Assembly: GCF_014695775.1 (NCBI RefSeq)
Contig: NZ_JACJOX010000006.1
Coordinates: 1-64,000 of the forward strand
Length of the DNA: 64,000 nucleotides
From: Leptolyngbya sp. FACHB-60
GTDB taxonomy: Bacteria > Cyanobacteriota > Cyanobacteriia > Phormidesmidales > Phormidesmidaceae
Direction of reading: 5' to 3'
This document shows, piece after piece, positions 8,622 to 17,315 of the stretch. Position 1 is the stretch's first letter; the number at the start of each line of letters is the position of its first letter. Below the pieces are notes generated by a model. That model was not told the DNA's origin. It was given only the letters and a program-made list of their open reading frames with translations, and made no database searches. The position numbers and the translations under genes are program-made.

Positions 8622-8815
8622 TAAAAGTTTTGAGTTTTAAGTTTTGAGTTTTGAATTTCCCCCAATTTACAACTCAAAACTCCTCAATCTTCTTCGTTAC
8701 ACTCCCTTGTCCATGGGCTCTAGTGAGCTGTTATCAACCTCATTCCCTGCCCGTCTAACCCTCGCTACATCTTCAATTCGAAACTCAACATTCAAAACTA
8801 AAAACTCTCCCCTAA
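8622..8815. repeat. Inverted low-complexity repeat (gagttttgag / ctcaaaactc)
   Basis: After fadN comes a run of 'gttttgagtttt' units (about 8628-8656), then the complementary 'aactcaaaactcc' at about 8669 and again 'aaactcaacattcaaaactaaaaactc' pieces near 8780-8810. The opposite orientations could pair in RNA and may attenuate or process the fadN-fadA transcript. It stays open in the fadA frame but is not protein-like, which is why fadA is started at 8824. Confidence 0.6.
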
Positions 8816-8823
8816 CTTCCGCC

Positions 8824-10008
8824 ATGAACACCAACGCCTATATCGTCAGCACCGTCCGCACCGCCGTGGGCAAAGCGCCCCGAGGCACCCTCCGCCACAC
8901 CCGCCCCGACGATTTGGGGGCTGCGGCTTTAAGGGGTGCGATCGCCCACATCCCCGCCCTTGTCTCTGACCACATCGACGATGTGATCATGGGCTGCGCC
9001 ATGCCCGAGGCCGAGCAAGGGTATAACCTGGGTCGGCTCATTGCTTTGCGAGCGGGTTTGCCCGACTCGGTTTCCGGTAGCACCGTCAATCGTCTGTGCG
9101 CCTCGGGGTTGCAATCTATTGCCATGGCCACCCAAGCTATTGCTTGGGGCCAAGCCAATGTGATTGTGGCGGGCGGGGTCGAGTCCATGAGCATCATCCC
9201 CATGGGCGGGCACCAGTTTTCCCCCAGTACTGAGCTGTTTGCCGACATGCCCGCCGCCTACATTCCCATGGGCCTGACGGCTGAGAACGTGGCCGATCGC
9301 TTCCAGGTTTCCCGCACCGACCAAGATGCCTTTGGGCTGCGATCGCACCAAAAAGCCCTCGCCGCCCAGGCATCCGGTCGGTTCAAAGCCGAGATCGTCC
9401 CCATCACCGTGCGCACCACTGACTACCTCGACGGTCAGCCCCACGCCCAACAGCTAACCTTCGACACCGACGAAGGCCCCCGCGCCGACACCAGCCTAGA
9501 GGCTCTCGCCCAGCTCAAACCTGTCTTTAAAGCCAACGGCACCGTCACCGCCGGGACATCCTCCCAAATGTCTGACGGAGCTGCCGCCACCGTCGTTATG
9601 GGCGAAAACACTCTCCACGAACTCGGTCTGCAACCCCTGGGCCGCCTGCTCGGCTTCGCCGTCGCCGGGGTGCCCCCCGAGATCATGGGCATTGGCCCCA
9701 TAGCCGCCATCCCCAAAGTGCTGAAGCAGGTCGGCCTCACCCTCGACGACATCGGCCTGATCGAGCTTAACGAAGCCTTCGCTGCCCAATCCCTCGCCGT
9801 CATTCGCGAACTGGGCCTCAACGAAGAGATCGTCAACGTCAACGGTGGCGCGATCGCCCTCGGTCACCCCCTCGGCTGCTCTGGGGCTAAACTCACCGCC
9901 ACCCTCCTCCACGAAATGCAGCGACGCGGCACTCGCTATGGGCTGGTGACTATGTGCGTCGGGGGGGGAATGGGTGCAGCGGGGGTGTTTGAGAATTTGA
10001 TGCGTTGA
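8824..10008 (+). CDS. fadA: FadA: acetyl-CoA C-acyltransferase (3-ketoacyl-CoA thiolase)
   Basis: The 394-residue thiolase cleaves 3-ketoacyl-CoA with CoA in the last step of beta-oxidation. The ATG at 8824 is chosen because the product then begins [20 protein letters not shown], a normal thiolase start, and has family length; the open frame reaches upstream only through repeat DNA. The nucleophile Cys is in [17 protein letters not shown], the catalytic His in [15 protein letters not shown], and the second Cys in [14 protein letters not shown], so all three are intact. The gene lies between fadN and fadE on the same strand; the three form a fadNAE-like set. Confidence 0.94.
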   Translation: MNTNAYIVSTVRTAVGKAPRGTLRHTRPDDLGAAALRGAIAHIPALVSDHIDDVIMGCAMPEAEQGYNLGRLIALRAGLPDSVSGSTVNRLCASGLQSIAMATQAIAWGQANVIVAGGVESMSIIPMGGHQFSPSTELFADMPAAYIPMGLTAENVADRFQVSRTDQDAFGLRSHQKALAAQASGRFKAEIVPITVRTTDYLDGQPHAQQLTFDTDEGPRADTSLEALAQLKPVFKANGTVTAGTSSQMSDGAAATVVMGENTLHELGLQPLGRLLGFAVAGVPPEIMGIGPIAAIPKVLKQVGLTLDDIGLIELNEAFAAQSLAVIRELGLNEEIVNVNGGAIALGHPLGCSGAKLTATLLHEMQRRGTRYGLVTMCVGGGMGAAGVFENLMR

Positions 10009-10080
10009 GGAGTGATGGAGATAGGGAAGGTGGGGAGGGTAGGGGAGATGGGGGAGGTTAGAGGAGCCAGGTTTTGAGGT
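10009..10080. repeat. Purine-rich repeat tract after fadA
   Basis: The tract is G and A almost throughout ('gatggagatagggaaggtgggg' type units). It is the reverse-complement form of the C/T tract that opens fadE and of the tract before fadN. It may be a binding site or simply a low-complexity dispersed repeat. Confidence 0.55.
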
Positions 10081-10111
10081 TTTTGATCAGGTGGACTAGG
10101 CCGCTGAGGAC

Positions 10112-10462
10112 TTAGTTGTAGGTTGAGTAGAGGTCTTTGGCTTGGTCTCGTTCCAGGTAGTTACATTTGACGGCAAATTTTAGCCAAACCTGGGTTTCAG
10201 CGGCCTCTGCTTCACAATCGCTCAGTTTTGCAATAAAGGCAGCTTGATACCGCCGCTTTCGCCAAGCTTCCGCCATGTTGGCACATACCGATCGCGACGA
10301 CCGCCGCACCTGATCCGTTAGCGAATACCGTTCCTCCACCGGAAAAGCTTCAGTCAGCTGAAAAATCTCCATCGCCGCCCCAAACGCCATCTGATAAATC
10401 ACCAAATCCTCATGACTTCTGACTAACTTTCTACCTTTCTCCAACTCCCCCAAATCCTTCAT
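10112..10462 (-). CDS. Four-helix bundle protein (23S rRNA IVP / S23 family-like)
   Basis: The 116-residue all-helical product carries the signature of the short four-helix bundle family (LVIYQMAFGAAMEIFQLT, ERYSLTDQVRRSSRSVCANMAEAW, FIAKLSDCEAEAAETQVWL). These proteins were first seen as open frames in 23S rRNA intervening sequences and are common in cyanobacterial and Bacteroidetes genomes, often near mobile DNA; their function is unknown. This one is inserted on the opposite strand between fadA and fadE, flanked by purine/pyrimidine repeats, so it probably arrived later. The start at 10462 is ordinary; in-frame alternatives would shorten the charged N-terminus. Confidence 0.8.
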   Translation of the reverse strand: MKDLGELEKGRKLVRSHEDLVIYQMAFGAAMEIFQLTEAFPVEERYSLTDQVRRSSRSVCANMAEAWRKRRYQAAFIAKLSDCEAEAAETQVWLKFAVKCNYLERDQAKDLYSTYN

Positions 10463-10531
10463 CTCCCCACCATCTCATTTCTCCCATTAATAATTCCCCT
10501 TCCCAATCTCTCCGCTACCCAAAGGCCCACC

Positions 10532-12892
10532 ATGCTCCACTACCTCTCCACCCTCTCCATCTCCCTTATCTTCCCCATCTCCCTCATTCTCCTCACCTTC
10601 CTCATCCCCCCCCTCCGCCGTCGCCTAATTTCCGCTCCCTTTGGCAAAGTCGCTCGCAAACAGCTGCCCAAAATCTCCGACACCGAGCGGGTTGCGATCG
10701 AGGCAGGCCAGGTCTGGGTTGAGGGAGAATTCTTCTCCGGGCAACCCGACTGGCAGCGGCTGCTCAACGAGCCCTATCCCCAGGTGCCGCCCGACGTGCA
10801 AGCCTTTCTCGATGGGCCGGTGGAACGGGTTTGTCAGCTGGCCACCGACTGGGAAATCTATCAGCGCAAAGACCTGCCCCCGGCGGTGTGGAAGTTTCTC
10901 AAGCACGAAAAGTTCTTTGGCATGATGATTCCCCAGGAGTTTGGCGGCCTGGGCTTCTCGAATCTGGCCTACAGCGCTGTGATGGTGAAGCTGGCCTCCC
11001 GCTCCTTTACCCATGTGGCCACGGTGGGGGTAACCAACTCCCTCGGCCCGGCCAAACTGCTGCTGCGCTATGGCACCCCCGAGCAAAAAGCCCGCTACCT
11101 GCCGCGCCTGGCCATTGGCGAAGAAATTCCCTGCTTTGCTCTAACCGAGCCCCTGGCCGGGTCTGACGCCGCCAGCCTTACCTCTTGTGGTGAAGTATTT
11201 AAAGCAGAAGACGGCCAGCTGTATCTGCGGCTGAATTGGAAGAAGCGGTATATCACGCTGGGGGCGATCGCCACGCTGATCGGCCTTGCCTTCCGCCTCT
11301 ACGACCCTGACAACCTGCTGGGCCTAGGGCATGACGTTGGCATCACCTGCGCCCTGGTGCCAAGGGAAACCCCTGGCGTGGTCATTGACCATCGCCACGA
11401 CCCCATGGGCGTACCCTTCTTTAATTCTCCAATTGAGGGTCACGATGTGGTGCTGCCCATTGACCAGATCATTGGCGGCGTTGCCCAGGCCGGCCAGGGC
11501 TGGAAGATGCTGATGCAGACGCTGGCGGCGGGGCGAGGCATTAGCTTTCCCGCCACTTGCACGGGGGTGGCCAAGCTGGTGGCGCGCGTGGCCAGTGCCC
11601 ACAGTGTAGTGCGCCAGCAGTTTGGCCTGCCCATTGGTCGATTTGAGGGGGTCGAAGAACCCCTCGCCCGCATTGCTGGATTGACCTATGTGGTCGATGC
11701 CGCTCGCCTCTACACCTGTGGCGCGGTGGATAGTGGGGCGCAGCCGGCAGTAGTGAGCGCGATCGCAAAATACCAAAGCACCGAGCTAGCCCGCGCCATC
11801 GTCAACGACGGCATGGATATCCTCGGCGGTTCCGGCATCTGTCGGGGGCCGCGCAACCTGCTTGCTAACGTCTACACCGCCATCCCTATTGCCGTCACTG
11901 TCGAGGGGGCCAACATTCTCACGCGCACGCTGATGATCTTTGGTCAGGGCGTCATCCGCTGCCACCCCTACCTCTACGACGAAATTCAGGCTCTCTACGA
12001 CAGCGACTGGGTGGCTTTTGACCGACTGTTGTGGAGTCATGTAGGAGCGTTTATTCGCAACGTGGGTCGATCCAAAATGCTAGGCCTTACTCAAGGACGC
12101 CTGGCAACGGCCCCCGTCAACGGCCCCACCGCCCCCTATTACCGCAAACTTTCTTGGGCTTCGGCCACCTTCGCCGTTCTCACCGATATCGCCCTCATCC
12201 GCTATGGCGGCAGCCTTAAGCGCCACGAAAATATCACCGGACGCTACGCCGACGCTCTCTCTTGGCTATACCTGACCAGCGCCGTACTGCGCCGGTTTGA
12301 AGCTGAGGGCCGACCCGACGCCGACCTGGCGACCGTAGAATGGGCGGCTCAGTATGGCCTGGTTCAAATTCAATCTGCCTTTGAGGGCATTGTTGGCAAC
12401 CTATCTCTCCCTGTCGTGGGTTCTCTGGTCAAACCGTTGATGGGTTTGGGCTTGCGGCTAAATCCCCTGGCGACACTGCCCAGCGATGCTCTGGGACATC
12501 AGGTGGCGAAGGATTTGCAAGCGACTGGGGGCATGCGCGATCGCCTCACCGCTGGCATCTATCTGCCCACTGACCCCACCGAAGCCCTGGGTCGCCTAGA
12601 GCAAGCCCATACCCTCAGCCAGCAGGCCGACACGATTCACCGTCGCCTCAAAGATGCCGTCCGCACCGGGCAGCTAGCTACTGATGGCCTAAAACATCCA
12701 ACAGAATCCCTAGAAACCCTGGCCCACCGGGCGGGTCTGCTTACTCAACCCGAATGGGATTTGCTGATGACAGCAGACGAAGCTCGCAAAGATGCCATCC
12801 AGGTAGACGTCTTCACTTTTGAGGAATACGAGGCCGGGAGCAAAGTGGATCTCATTGGTGCACCACAGCCGTTGTTCTCTGATCGAGGATAG
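10532..12892 (+). CDS. fadE: FadE: membrane-linked acyl-CoA dehydrogenase
   Basis: The 786-residue flavoprotein catalyses the first oxidation of beta-oxidation, acyl-CoA to trans-2-enoyl-CoA. It matches E. coli FadE (814 residues) almost end to end: RLISAPFGKV near residue 35, FFGMMIPQEFGGLGFS, VGVTNSLGPAKLLLRYGT, EIPCFALTEPLAGSDAAS (FAD/substrate loop), LNWKKRYITLGAIATLIG, VTVEGANILTRTLMIFGQG, then the C-terminal FadE-specific domain. The N-terminal hydrophobic segment (about residues 2-28, LSTLSISLIFPISLILLTF) should anchor it to the membrane. That segment is encoded by an unbroken pyrimidine tract of the same kind as the intergenic repeats. Bacillus FadE is shorter and soluble, so this operon mixes two lineages. 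A downstream IS630 element ends the cluster. Confidence 0.93.
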   Translation: MLHYLSTLSISLIFPISLILLTFLIPPLRRRLISAPFGKVARKQLPKISDTERVAIEAGQVWVEGEFFSGQPDWQRLLNEPYPQVPPDVQAFLDGPVERVCQLATDWEIYQRKDLPPAVWKFLKHEKFFGMMIPQEFGGLGFSNLAYSAVMVKLASRSFTHVATVGVTNSLGPAKLLLRYGTPEQKARYLPRLAIGEEIPCFALTEPLAGSDAASLTSCGEVFKAEDGQLYLRLNWKKRYITLGAIATLIGLAFRLYDPDNLLGLGHDVGITCALVPRETPGVVIDHRHDPMGVPFFNSPIEGHDVVLPIDQIIGGVAQAGQGWKMLMQTLAAGRGISFPATCTGVAKLVARVASAHSVVRQQFGLPIGRFEGVEEPLARIAGLTYVVDAARLYTCGAVDSGAQPAVVSAIAKYQSTELARAIVNDGMDILGGSGICRGPRNLLANVYTAIPIAVTVEGANILTRTLMIFGQGVIRCHPYLYDEIQALYDSDWVAFDRLLWSHVGAFIRNVGRSKMLGLTQGRLATAPVNGPTAPYYRKLSWASATFAVLTDIALIRYGGSLKRHENITGRYADALSWLYLTSAVLRRFEAEGRPDADLATVEWAAQYGLVQIQSAFEGIVGNLSLPVVGSLVKPLMGLGLRLNPLATLPSDALGHQVAKDLQATGGMRDRLTAGIYLPTDPTEALGRLEQAHTLSQQADTIHRRLKDAVRTGQLATDGLKHPTESLETLAHRAGLLTQPEWDLLMTADEARKDAIQVDVFTFEEYEAGSKVDLIGAPQPLFSDRG

Positions 12893-12902
12893 AGGTTATT
12901 CC

Positions 12903-13864
12903 TATAGCTGTGGTCATCTAGGTTAGGACGCAGCTTGCTTGAGCACGACTTCAATAGCGGCACGTAAGCCGTCGGCATGGGGGAGGTGTTTGCGAATCCG
13001 GCTCTTCAACCAACCCCAGCATTTTTCAATCCGGTTGAGGTCTGGGGAATAGGGTGGAAGGTAAACGACCTGACAGTCTGCGGCCTCAATCAACTGAACA
13101 ATCCGACCGCCGTGGTGAAAGGTGGCATTATCGAGAATCACACTATCACCAGGACGCAGGGCAGGAATCAAGCAGGTCTCGAGCCAGAGTTCAAAGACTG
13201 TCCGGTTACAGGCCCCTTCGACGGTAAACGGGGCAATCAGTTGATGTCCTCGGTAGCCAGCAATCATGTTCACCCGCCCTTGCCGCCGTCCCGATTTCAG
13301 GGCGTAGCACCGCTGGCCTGCTGGTGAGTAGCCAAAGCCATAATCGTCACGCTCATCCATCCCAGACTCATCGACGTAAACCCAATGCGGCGCTTGGGGG
13401 TCAGCGACTTGGGCTAGAAACGCGCTCCGTTTTCTTTCATCGCGCTGGACGTAACCGTAGGTCTTTTTTTTCGCGTCAAGCCAATCCTCTTCAGCGCGCG
13501 TGAGATCGTCCGTCGGCTGACATCGCTGGTCCAAAGCTCGGCCATCTTGGCCTGGGTTTTTGAGCGATGCTGCTCAGCAAAGGCTCGAAATGCCTCCCAG
13601 TTCTGGATCTTTCCCTGAGCTGGAGACGCCGCCCTGGCAGTTGGCTCAAGGCAACCCGTCGCCGCTTTACGCTTCAGCCACAAGTCGATGGTGTTGCGGC
13701 TGATCTGAAACAGCGCACTGGCTTCACTCTTCTTCAACCCATCGAATTCTATGGCGTGGATGACCTTCTGACGCAAATCAAGGCTGTAGGGTTTGGCCAT
13801 TGCACTCCTCACCATGAGACTCCCTTACTTAGTCTATGTCCTAACCACCTTGACCATAGCTATA
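12903..13864 (-). mobile_element. Complete IS630-family element with TA target duplication
   Basis: Inverted ends of about 27 bp are visible: 'tatagctgtggtcatctagg' from 12903 and, read from the other strand, 'tatagctatggtcaaggtgg' from 13864, both continuing 'ttaggac'. The outer TA at each end (12903-12904, 13863-13864) is the expected target duplication, leaving an element of about 958 bp. One transposase in two frames fills it. Ends and active-site motifs are intact, so it may still be mobile. Confidence 0.88.
12923..13800 (-). CDS. IS630-family transposase made by -1 frameshifting
   Basis: Frame 1 starts at the ATG at 13800 (AGGAG eight bases upstream) with MAKPYSLDLRQKVIHAIEFD, a helix-turn-helix region. 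It runs to RIGLTRKK, where the coding strand has eight A in a row (at about 13465-13475). A slip of -1 there joins it to frame 2, KTYGYVQRDERKRSAFL. Frame 2 contains the DDE residues: HWVYVDESGMDE, DSVILDNATFHHGG and YSPDLNRIEKCWGWLK. An A-run shift between DNA-binding and catalytic parts is typical of IS630 elements, so this is probably regulated frameshifting and not decay. Without the shift a 133-residue product starting at 13815 or a few codons later would end near 13414. Confidence 0.85.
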
Positions 13865-13886
13865 ATTCAAGACTCATCAAAATCGA

Positions 13887-13920
13887 ACTGGGACTCCTTT
13901 AAATTAAAAAGAGTCCCAGT
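13887..13920. terminator. Terminator-like hairpin between convergent genes
   Basis: A perfect 10-bp stem (ACTGGGACTC at 13887-13896 pairing with 13911-13920) has an A/T-rich 14-base loop. It lies just outside the IS630 element, in front of the 3' end of the minus-strand gene at 13971. Before the IS inserted it would have sat directly between fadE and that gene. No long T-run follows, so strength is uncertain. Confidence 0.5.
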
Positions 13921-13970
13921 ATAAGACGAGGGGTGGGCCGATGTCTTTGAACTCATTAGCCACCTATTCT

Positions 13971-15035
13971 CTATATCCCTGACAGCCGCACCTTATAGGG
14001 AATTTCTTCAATCGGCACGTCTTCAACATCCCAGTTGTCGTAACGCAGCTGGAGCCGCTTTTCTCCGGCATACCCTACTAGCTTGCCCCCGTAGTGTTTG
14101 GCTTCGGTGCCCAGGCTTTGAATGCGCACCATGCCGTTGAAGACCGTAGCGCGGGCTAGATAGATCACCAGGTCATCCCGAGAAGGTCGATTTACTGTCG
14201 TGCTGGCGGTCAAGTGGCCCAAGCCGCGCTCATCCATTTCTTGCCCCAGGGCCAGGGCCGTGTTGCGAATGCCGCGAATTGCTACGATCGCCGACGCCAC
14301 CGCCATGGTGATATCGACCCCTTCATCGGTCAAAATTTCCTGGGTAGATAGAAACTGAAAATTGCGCTCCCCTAAATCGTTGCGAATGCGGCGGTGAATC
14401 AAATTCTCTGACTGATAGTTGGTCAATGCCCCCACGATCGCCCCGCAGGCTGCCCGAGGTTCTCGCCAGGGCGATTCGCGGGTTTTGCCGTAGACCTGCT
14501 TGCCATCTTCTTGAATGCGCCCCACGTGGGTTTTGAGGTCGATCGCCACCAGCGAAATTGACTCGGCATTGCCCTCATAGACCCGCCGCTTCAGCTTCTC
14601 ATCCAGCTCGTGGGCCACGGTGACGTGGGCCAAGGTAGCGCCATTGTCGGTGCCGCCCCCAGCGGGGAAAAACGCCTCCAGCTTGAGTTCGCCAATCTCC
14701 GACAGGGTCGCAAACCGGGAGGCCACCACGTCGCGGTAGCGCTTCGTCGCCTCGCCCTGGTGAATGCGATCGCCGCAGTTGGTGTAGGCCAGCGTCGTCA
14801 CCGCGCTGGGCAGGTTCATATCGGCCCCGCAGGCTTGAATATCGGTGGGGCTAGCCCCAGCAAATTGCAGCTCGTCGCGCAGCAGTTGCAAACCCTTGAT
14901 CAACGCATAGCGATCGCTGACGATCTCGTTTAAGTAGTTGTGGTACGCATTGCGCTCCATGCCAAAGCTGGCGGGAAGCTGCCAAAATCGCTCAATTCGC
15001 ACCTGACTTGGGGCAGCGTCAAAGGGCAAAGCCAT
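13971..15035 (-). CDS. Conserved-looking protein of unknown function
   Basis: The 354-residue soluble protein has no signal peptide or membrane segment. It has cyanobacterial codon use and several HIP1 sites, so it is a real resident gene. Visible features are a helical N-terminus, the segment FPAGGGTDNGATLAHVTVAHELDEKL around residues 125-150, a hydrophobic stretch VDITMAVASAIVAIRGI near 245, and a C-terminal beta-rich part (YGGKLVGYAGEKRLQLRYDNW). I do not recognise the family and assign no function. It is convergent with fadE across the IS630 element. The start at 15035 is the only good one; the next in-frame ATG would remove conserved-looking sequence. Confidence 0.7.
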   Translation of the reverse strand: MALPFDAAPSQVRIERFWQLPASFGMERNAYHNYLNEIVSDRYALIKGLQLLRDELQFAGASPTDIQACGADMNLPSAVTTLAYTNCGDRIHQGEATKRYRDVVASRFATLSEIGELKLEAFFPAGGGTDNGATLAHVTVAHELDEKLKRRVYEGNAESISLVAIDLKTHVGRIQEDGKQVYGKTRESPWREPRAACGAIVGALTNYQSENLIHRRIRNDLGERNFQFLSTQEILTDEGVDITMAVASAIVAIRGIRNTALALGQEMDERGLGHLTASTTVNRPSRDDLVIYLARATVFNGMVRIQSLGTEAKHYGGKLVGYAGEKRLQLRYDNWDVEDVPIEEIPYKVRLSGI

Positions 15036-15515
15036 GGCAAGTAGACCCCTTTGGATGAAATAACTGGTTTGAACTCATGCCATGGTAAGCGGTCTAGCTC
15101 AAAAATTATCCTCTTGAATAAAGTCGGCCGAGAGGGAACTTTTCCAAGGTGCAATGGTCTCACACCAAGTCTATTGAGAATCTAATTGATACCAGTCAAG
15201 AGACGAATGGGTCTCATTGCGAGATCATGTTTTTGAAATGGCTGCTGAAAGGTGCGATCGCACTTCCAGTATTTCGCAATGCCTTACGCAAAGTCTACTC
15301 AATATCATCAGAAGACCAACTTAGATTAATTTGGTCTCACAATAAGATCATCTCTTTTGGGATTGTGGCTAGTGAATACTCAATCCCAGCTCACCAAAAT
15401 TTTTCGCTGACTAAAAGTTTCGGTAGTTAACAACAGCGTGCGCAAAGCTAATACCGGCTTATATTCTGAGTATTTCGTTCTGAATACATTAATCAACCCT
15501 TGCCAAGATAAAAAC
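15036..15515. other. Intergenic region, no supported gene
   Basis: A 93-codon open frame (15149-15430) crosses this stretch but has no ribosome site, unremarkable composition and no family resemblance. I treat it as chance. The promoter for the lipoprotein gene should lie near its right end, but no clear signal is visible. Confidence 0.5.
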
Positions 15516-15992
15516 ATGTTTAAAACCTCTGGGCTTTATGCCCTAACCGTCAGTGCATTGTTGATCACCTTGGCCGCCTGTCAGCCTACGGCCACCACTC
15601 CAGACACCGATGGAGAAACCACCATCGAAGCCCCCGTCATCGAGGCACCGGAGGGTGATGCCGTGGGCGATCGCACCGACTACACCGAAGTGCCCCTACC
15701 TGGAGGGGCGGTTGGGGAAGAACCTACCGAAATCGCCCTTGCCGCCTTTGGCAGCACCGAACCCGGCGAAGGCAATTTTGAGGAAGAGGTTGAACTGGTC
15801 GATCAAACCGACGACCAGGCCTTGGTTGTGCTCACCCAAACTGGCCTCGCTGATGACTCCGTCAACGGCACGCGCTATCGCCTAGAGTTTGTGCCCGAGG
15901 GCGACCAATGGCGACTTGACTGGGCCGGCCAGCAGGTGCGCTGCCAACTCGACCGTGGCTCTCAAGAGTGGTCTACCGACCGGTGTATGTAG
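15516..15992 (+). CDS. Acidic lipoprotein of unknown function
   Basis: Starting at the ATG at 15516 the product has 158 residues with a lipoprotein signal peptide: MFKTSGLYALTVSALLITLAAC, lipobox LAAC, Cys at about residue 22 to be lipidated. The mature region begins with a Pro/Thr/Glu-rich linker (about 25-70) and continues into a small domain with QALVVLTQTGLADDSVNGTR and RLEFVPEGDQWRLDWAGQQ. The end resembles small lipoproteins that repeat DGxWxxxWxGxQxxC (here QWRLDWAGQQVRCQ). It is anchored in the plasma or outer membrane; its function is not known. A frame extending upstream to 15438 exists but would place the signal peptide internally. Confidence 0.8.
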   Translation: MFKTSGLYALTVSALLITLAACQPTATTPDTDGETTIEAPVIEAPEGDAVGDRTDYTEVPLPGGAVGEEPTEIALAAFGSTEPGEGNFEEEVELVDQTDDQALVVLTQTGLADDSVNGTRYRLEFVPEGDQWRLDWAGQQVRCQLDRGSQEWSTDRCM

Positions 15993-16086
15993 AAAACTAT
16001 TCTGCGTTAAGACTGTTGAAGAGCGGCATTTCCAGAGACTCGATTGGCCTGAGGATTGATGAGATTAGCCTTTCGGATACCGTTCT

Positions 16087-17304
16087 ATGACATCCATTCA
16101 GCGCATTGGCATTCTCACCAGCGGCGGCGACTGCCCCGGCCTCAACGCCGTCATTCGAGCGGTGGTCAAGTGCGCCAACCGGCGCGGGTGGGATGTCATT
16201 GGCATACCCTACAGCACCGACGGCTTTATGCAGGTGGCCGACGGTCAGTACGACCCTGAGCACCTGCTGCTCACCGACCACGGCTACGACATCCCCGGCA
16301 TTTTGCAGGGGCTTGACGTGCTGCAATTTCTCAGCGGCACCATCCTGGGCTCGCTCAGCAAGAGCCGCTTCGACGGGCCTGACCAGATCAGCAAAATTTT
16401 GGCGGGCTACGAAAAACTCAACCTCGACGCTCTGATTGCCATCGGCGGCGACGGCAGCCTCGATATCATCTATGACCTGGCCCAGCGCGGCGGCTGGAAT
16501 CTGATCGGCATTCCCAAAACCATCGACAACGACGTGCCCTTTACCGAAAAATCTATCGGCTTTAACACGGCGGTGCAGACGGTGAACAGCGCCCTCTACG
16601 ACCTCACTTTTACCGCCGCCAGCCACGATCGCGTCATGGTGGTCGAGGTCATGGGTCGCGATGCGGGGCATTTGGCTCTCCACGGCGGCATTGCGGGTGG
16701 GGCCGACGTCATTCTCATTCCCGAACTGGTGCCTGACCTCAGCCCCCTCGTGGTCACCCAGATCTGTCAGCACATTGCCGATCTGCGCCAGCGGGGCCGC
16801 AAGTTTGCCCTGGTGGTGGTGGCCGAGGGCGTCCACGGCGAAGACGGCAAACCCAAGCACCTAATTGGCGAATCTCTGGCCACGGCGATCGCCGATCGCA
16901 GTCGCACCCTTTGCCAAACCGGCGACACCGCCTACTGCGATATGGATCGCGTCGAAACCCGCGCCATGGTGCTAGGCCACATCCAGCGCAGCGGCATCCC
17001 CACCGCCAGCGATCGCCTGCTGGCCTCAGCCTTTGGCCGCAAAGCCGTGGATCTGATCGCTGAAGGCCGCTACAACCGTTTAGTGGTCTGGGAAGCGGGC
17101 CGCGTTCGCTCTAAAGACCTGAGCGATGTGATTGCCACCGTGCGCAAGTGTCACCTGCGCGGCATCTGCCCCAGCCCGGTCGAAACCGACAGCACCATGG
17201 TCAAAGTGGCCCGATCGCTGGGCATCTACGTAGGCGATCCAGATACGCTGCCCGACCCGAAAGCGGTGATGCAGGAGATTCAGGAAGTCTCGGCGTTAGC
17301 CTGA
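16087..17304 (+). CDS. pfkA: 6-phosphofructokinase (PfkA superfamily)
   Basis: The 405-residue enzyme phosphorylates fructose 6-phosphate in glycolysis. The motifs run in order: GILTSGGDCPGLNAVIRAVV (phosphoryl-donor loop), LIAIGGDGSL, IGIPKTIDNDVPFTEKSIGF (catalytic Asp), VMVVEVMGRDAGHLALHGG and VVVAEGVHG. GGDG is the Gly form that goes with a nucleotide donor, whereas PKTIDND (Lys) is the form common in pyrophosphate enzymes. This combination is found in a recognised subgroup of bacterial PFKs that includes cyanobacterial enzymes, so the donor should be a nucleotide but is not certain. About 80 residues longer than E. coli PfkA. The start at 16087 gives the normal N-terminus. Confidence 0.92.
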   Translation: MTSIQRIGILTSGGDCPGLNAVIRAVVKCANRRGWDVIGIPYSTDGFMQVADGQYDPEHLLLTDHGYDIPGILQGLDVLQFLSGTILGSLSKSRFDGPDQISKILAGYEKLNLDALIAIGGDGSLDIIYDLAQRGGWNLIGIPKTIDNDVPFTEKSIGFNTAVQTVNSALYDLTFTAASHDRVMVVEVMGRDAGHLALHGGIAGGADVILIPELVPDLSPLVVTQICQHIADLRQRGRKFALVVVAEGVHGEDGKPKHLIGESLATAIADRSRTLCQTGDTAYCDMDRVETRAMVLGHIQRSGIPTASDRLLASAFGRKAVDLIAEGRYNRLVVWEAGRVRSKDLSDVIATVRKCHLRGICPSPVETDSTMVKVARSLGIYVGDPDTLPDPKAVMQEIQEVSALA

Positions 17305-17315
17305 CACACCCGTAG

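Noticed and set aside
8644..8823. 60-codon N-terminal extension of fadA
   Set aside because: It translates low-complexity intergenic repeats. The thiolase fold begins at the ATG at 8824.
15149..15430. 93-codon frame between the 13.97-kb gene and the lipoprotein gene
   Set aside because: No ribosome site and no recognisable pattern; probably chance.
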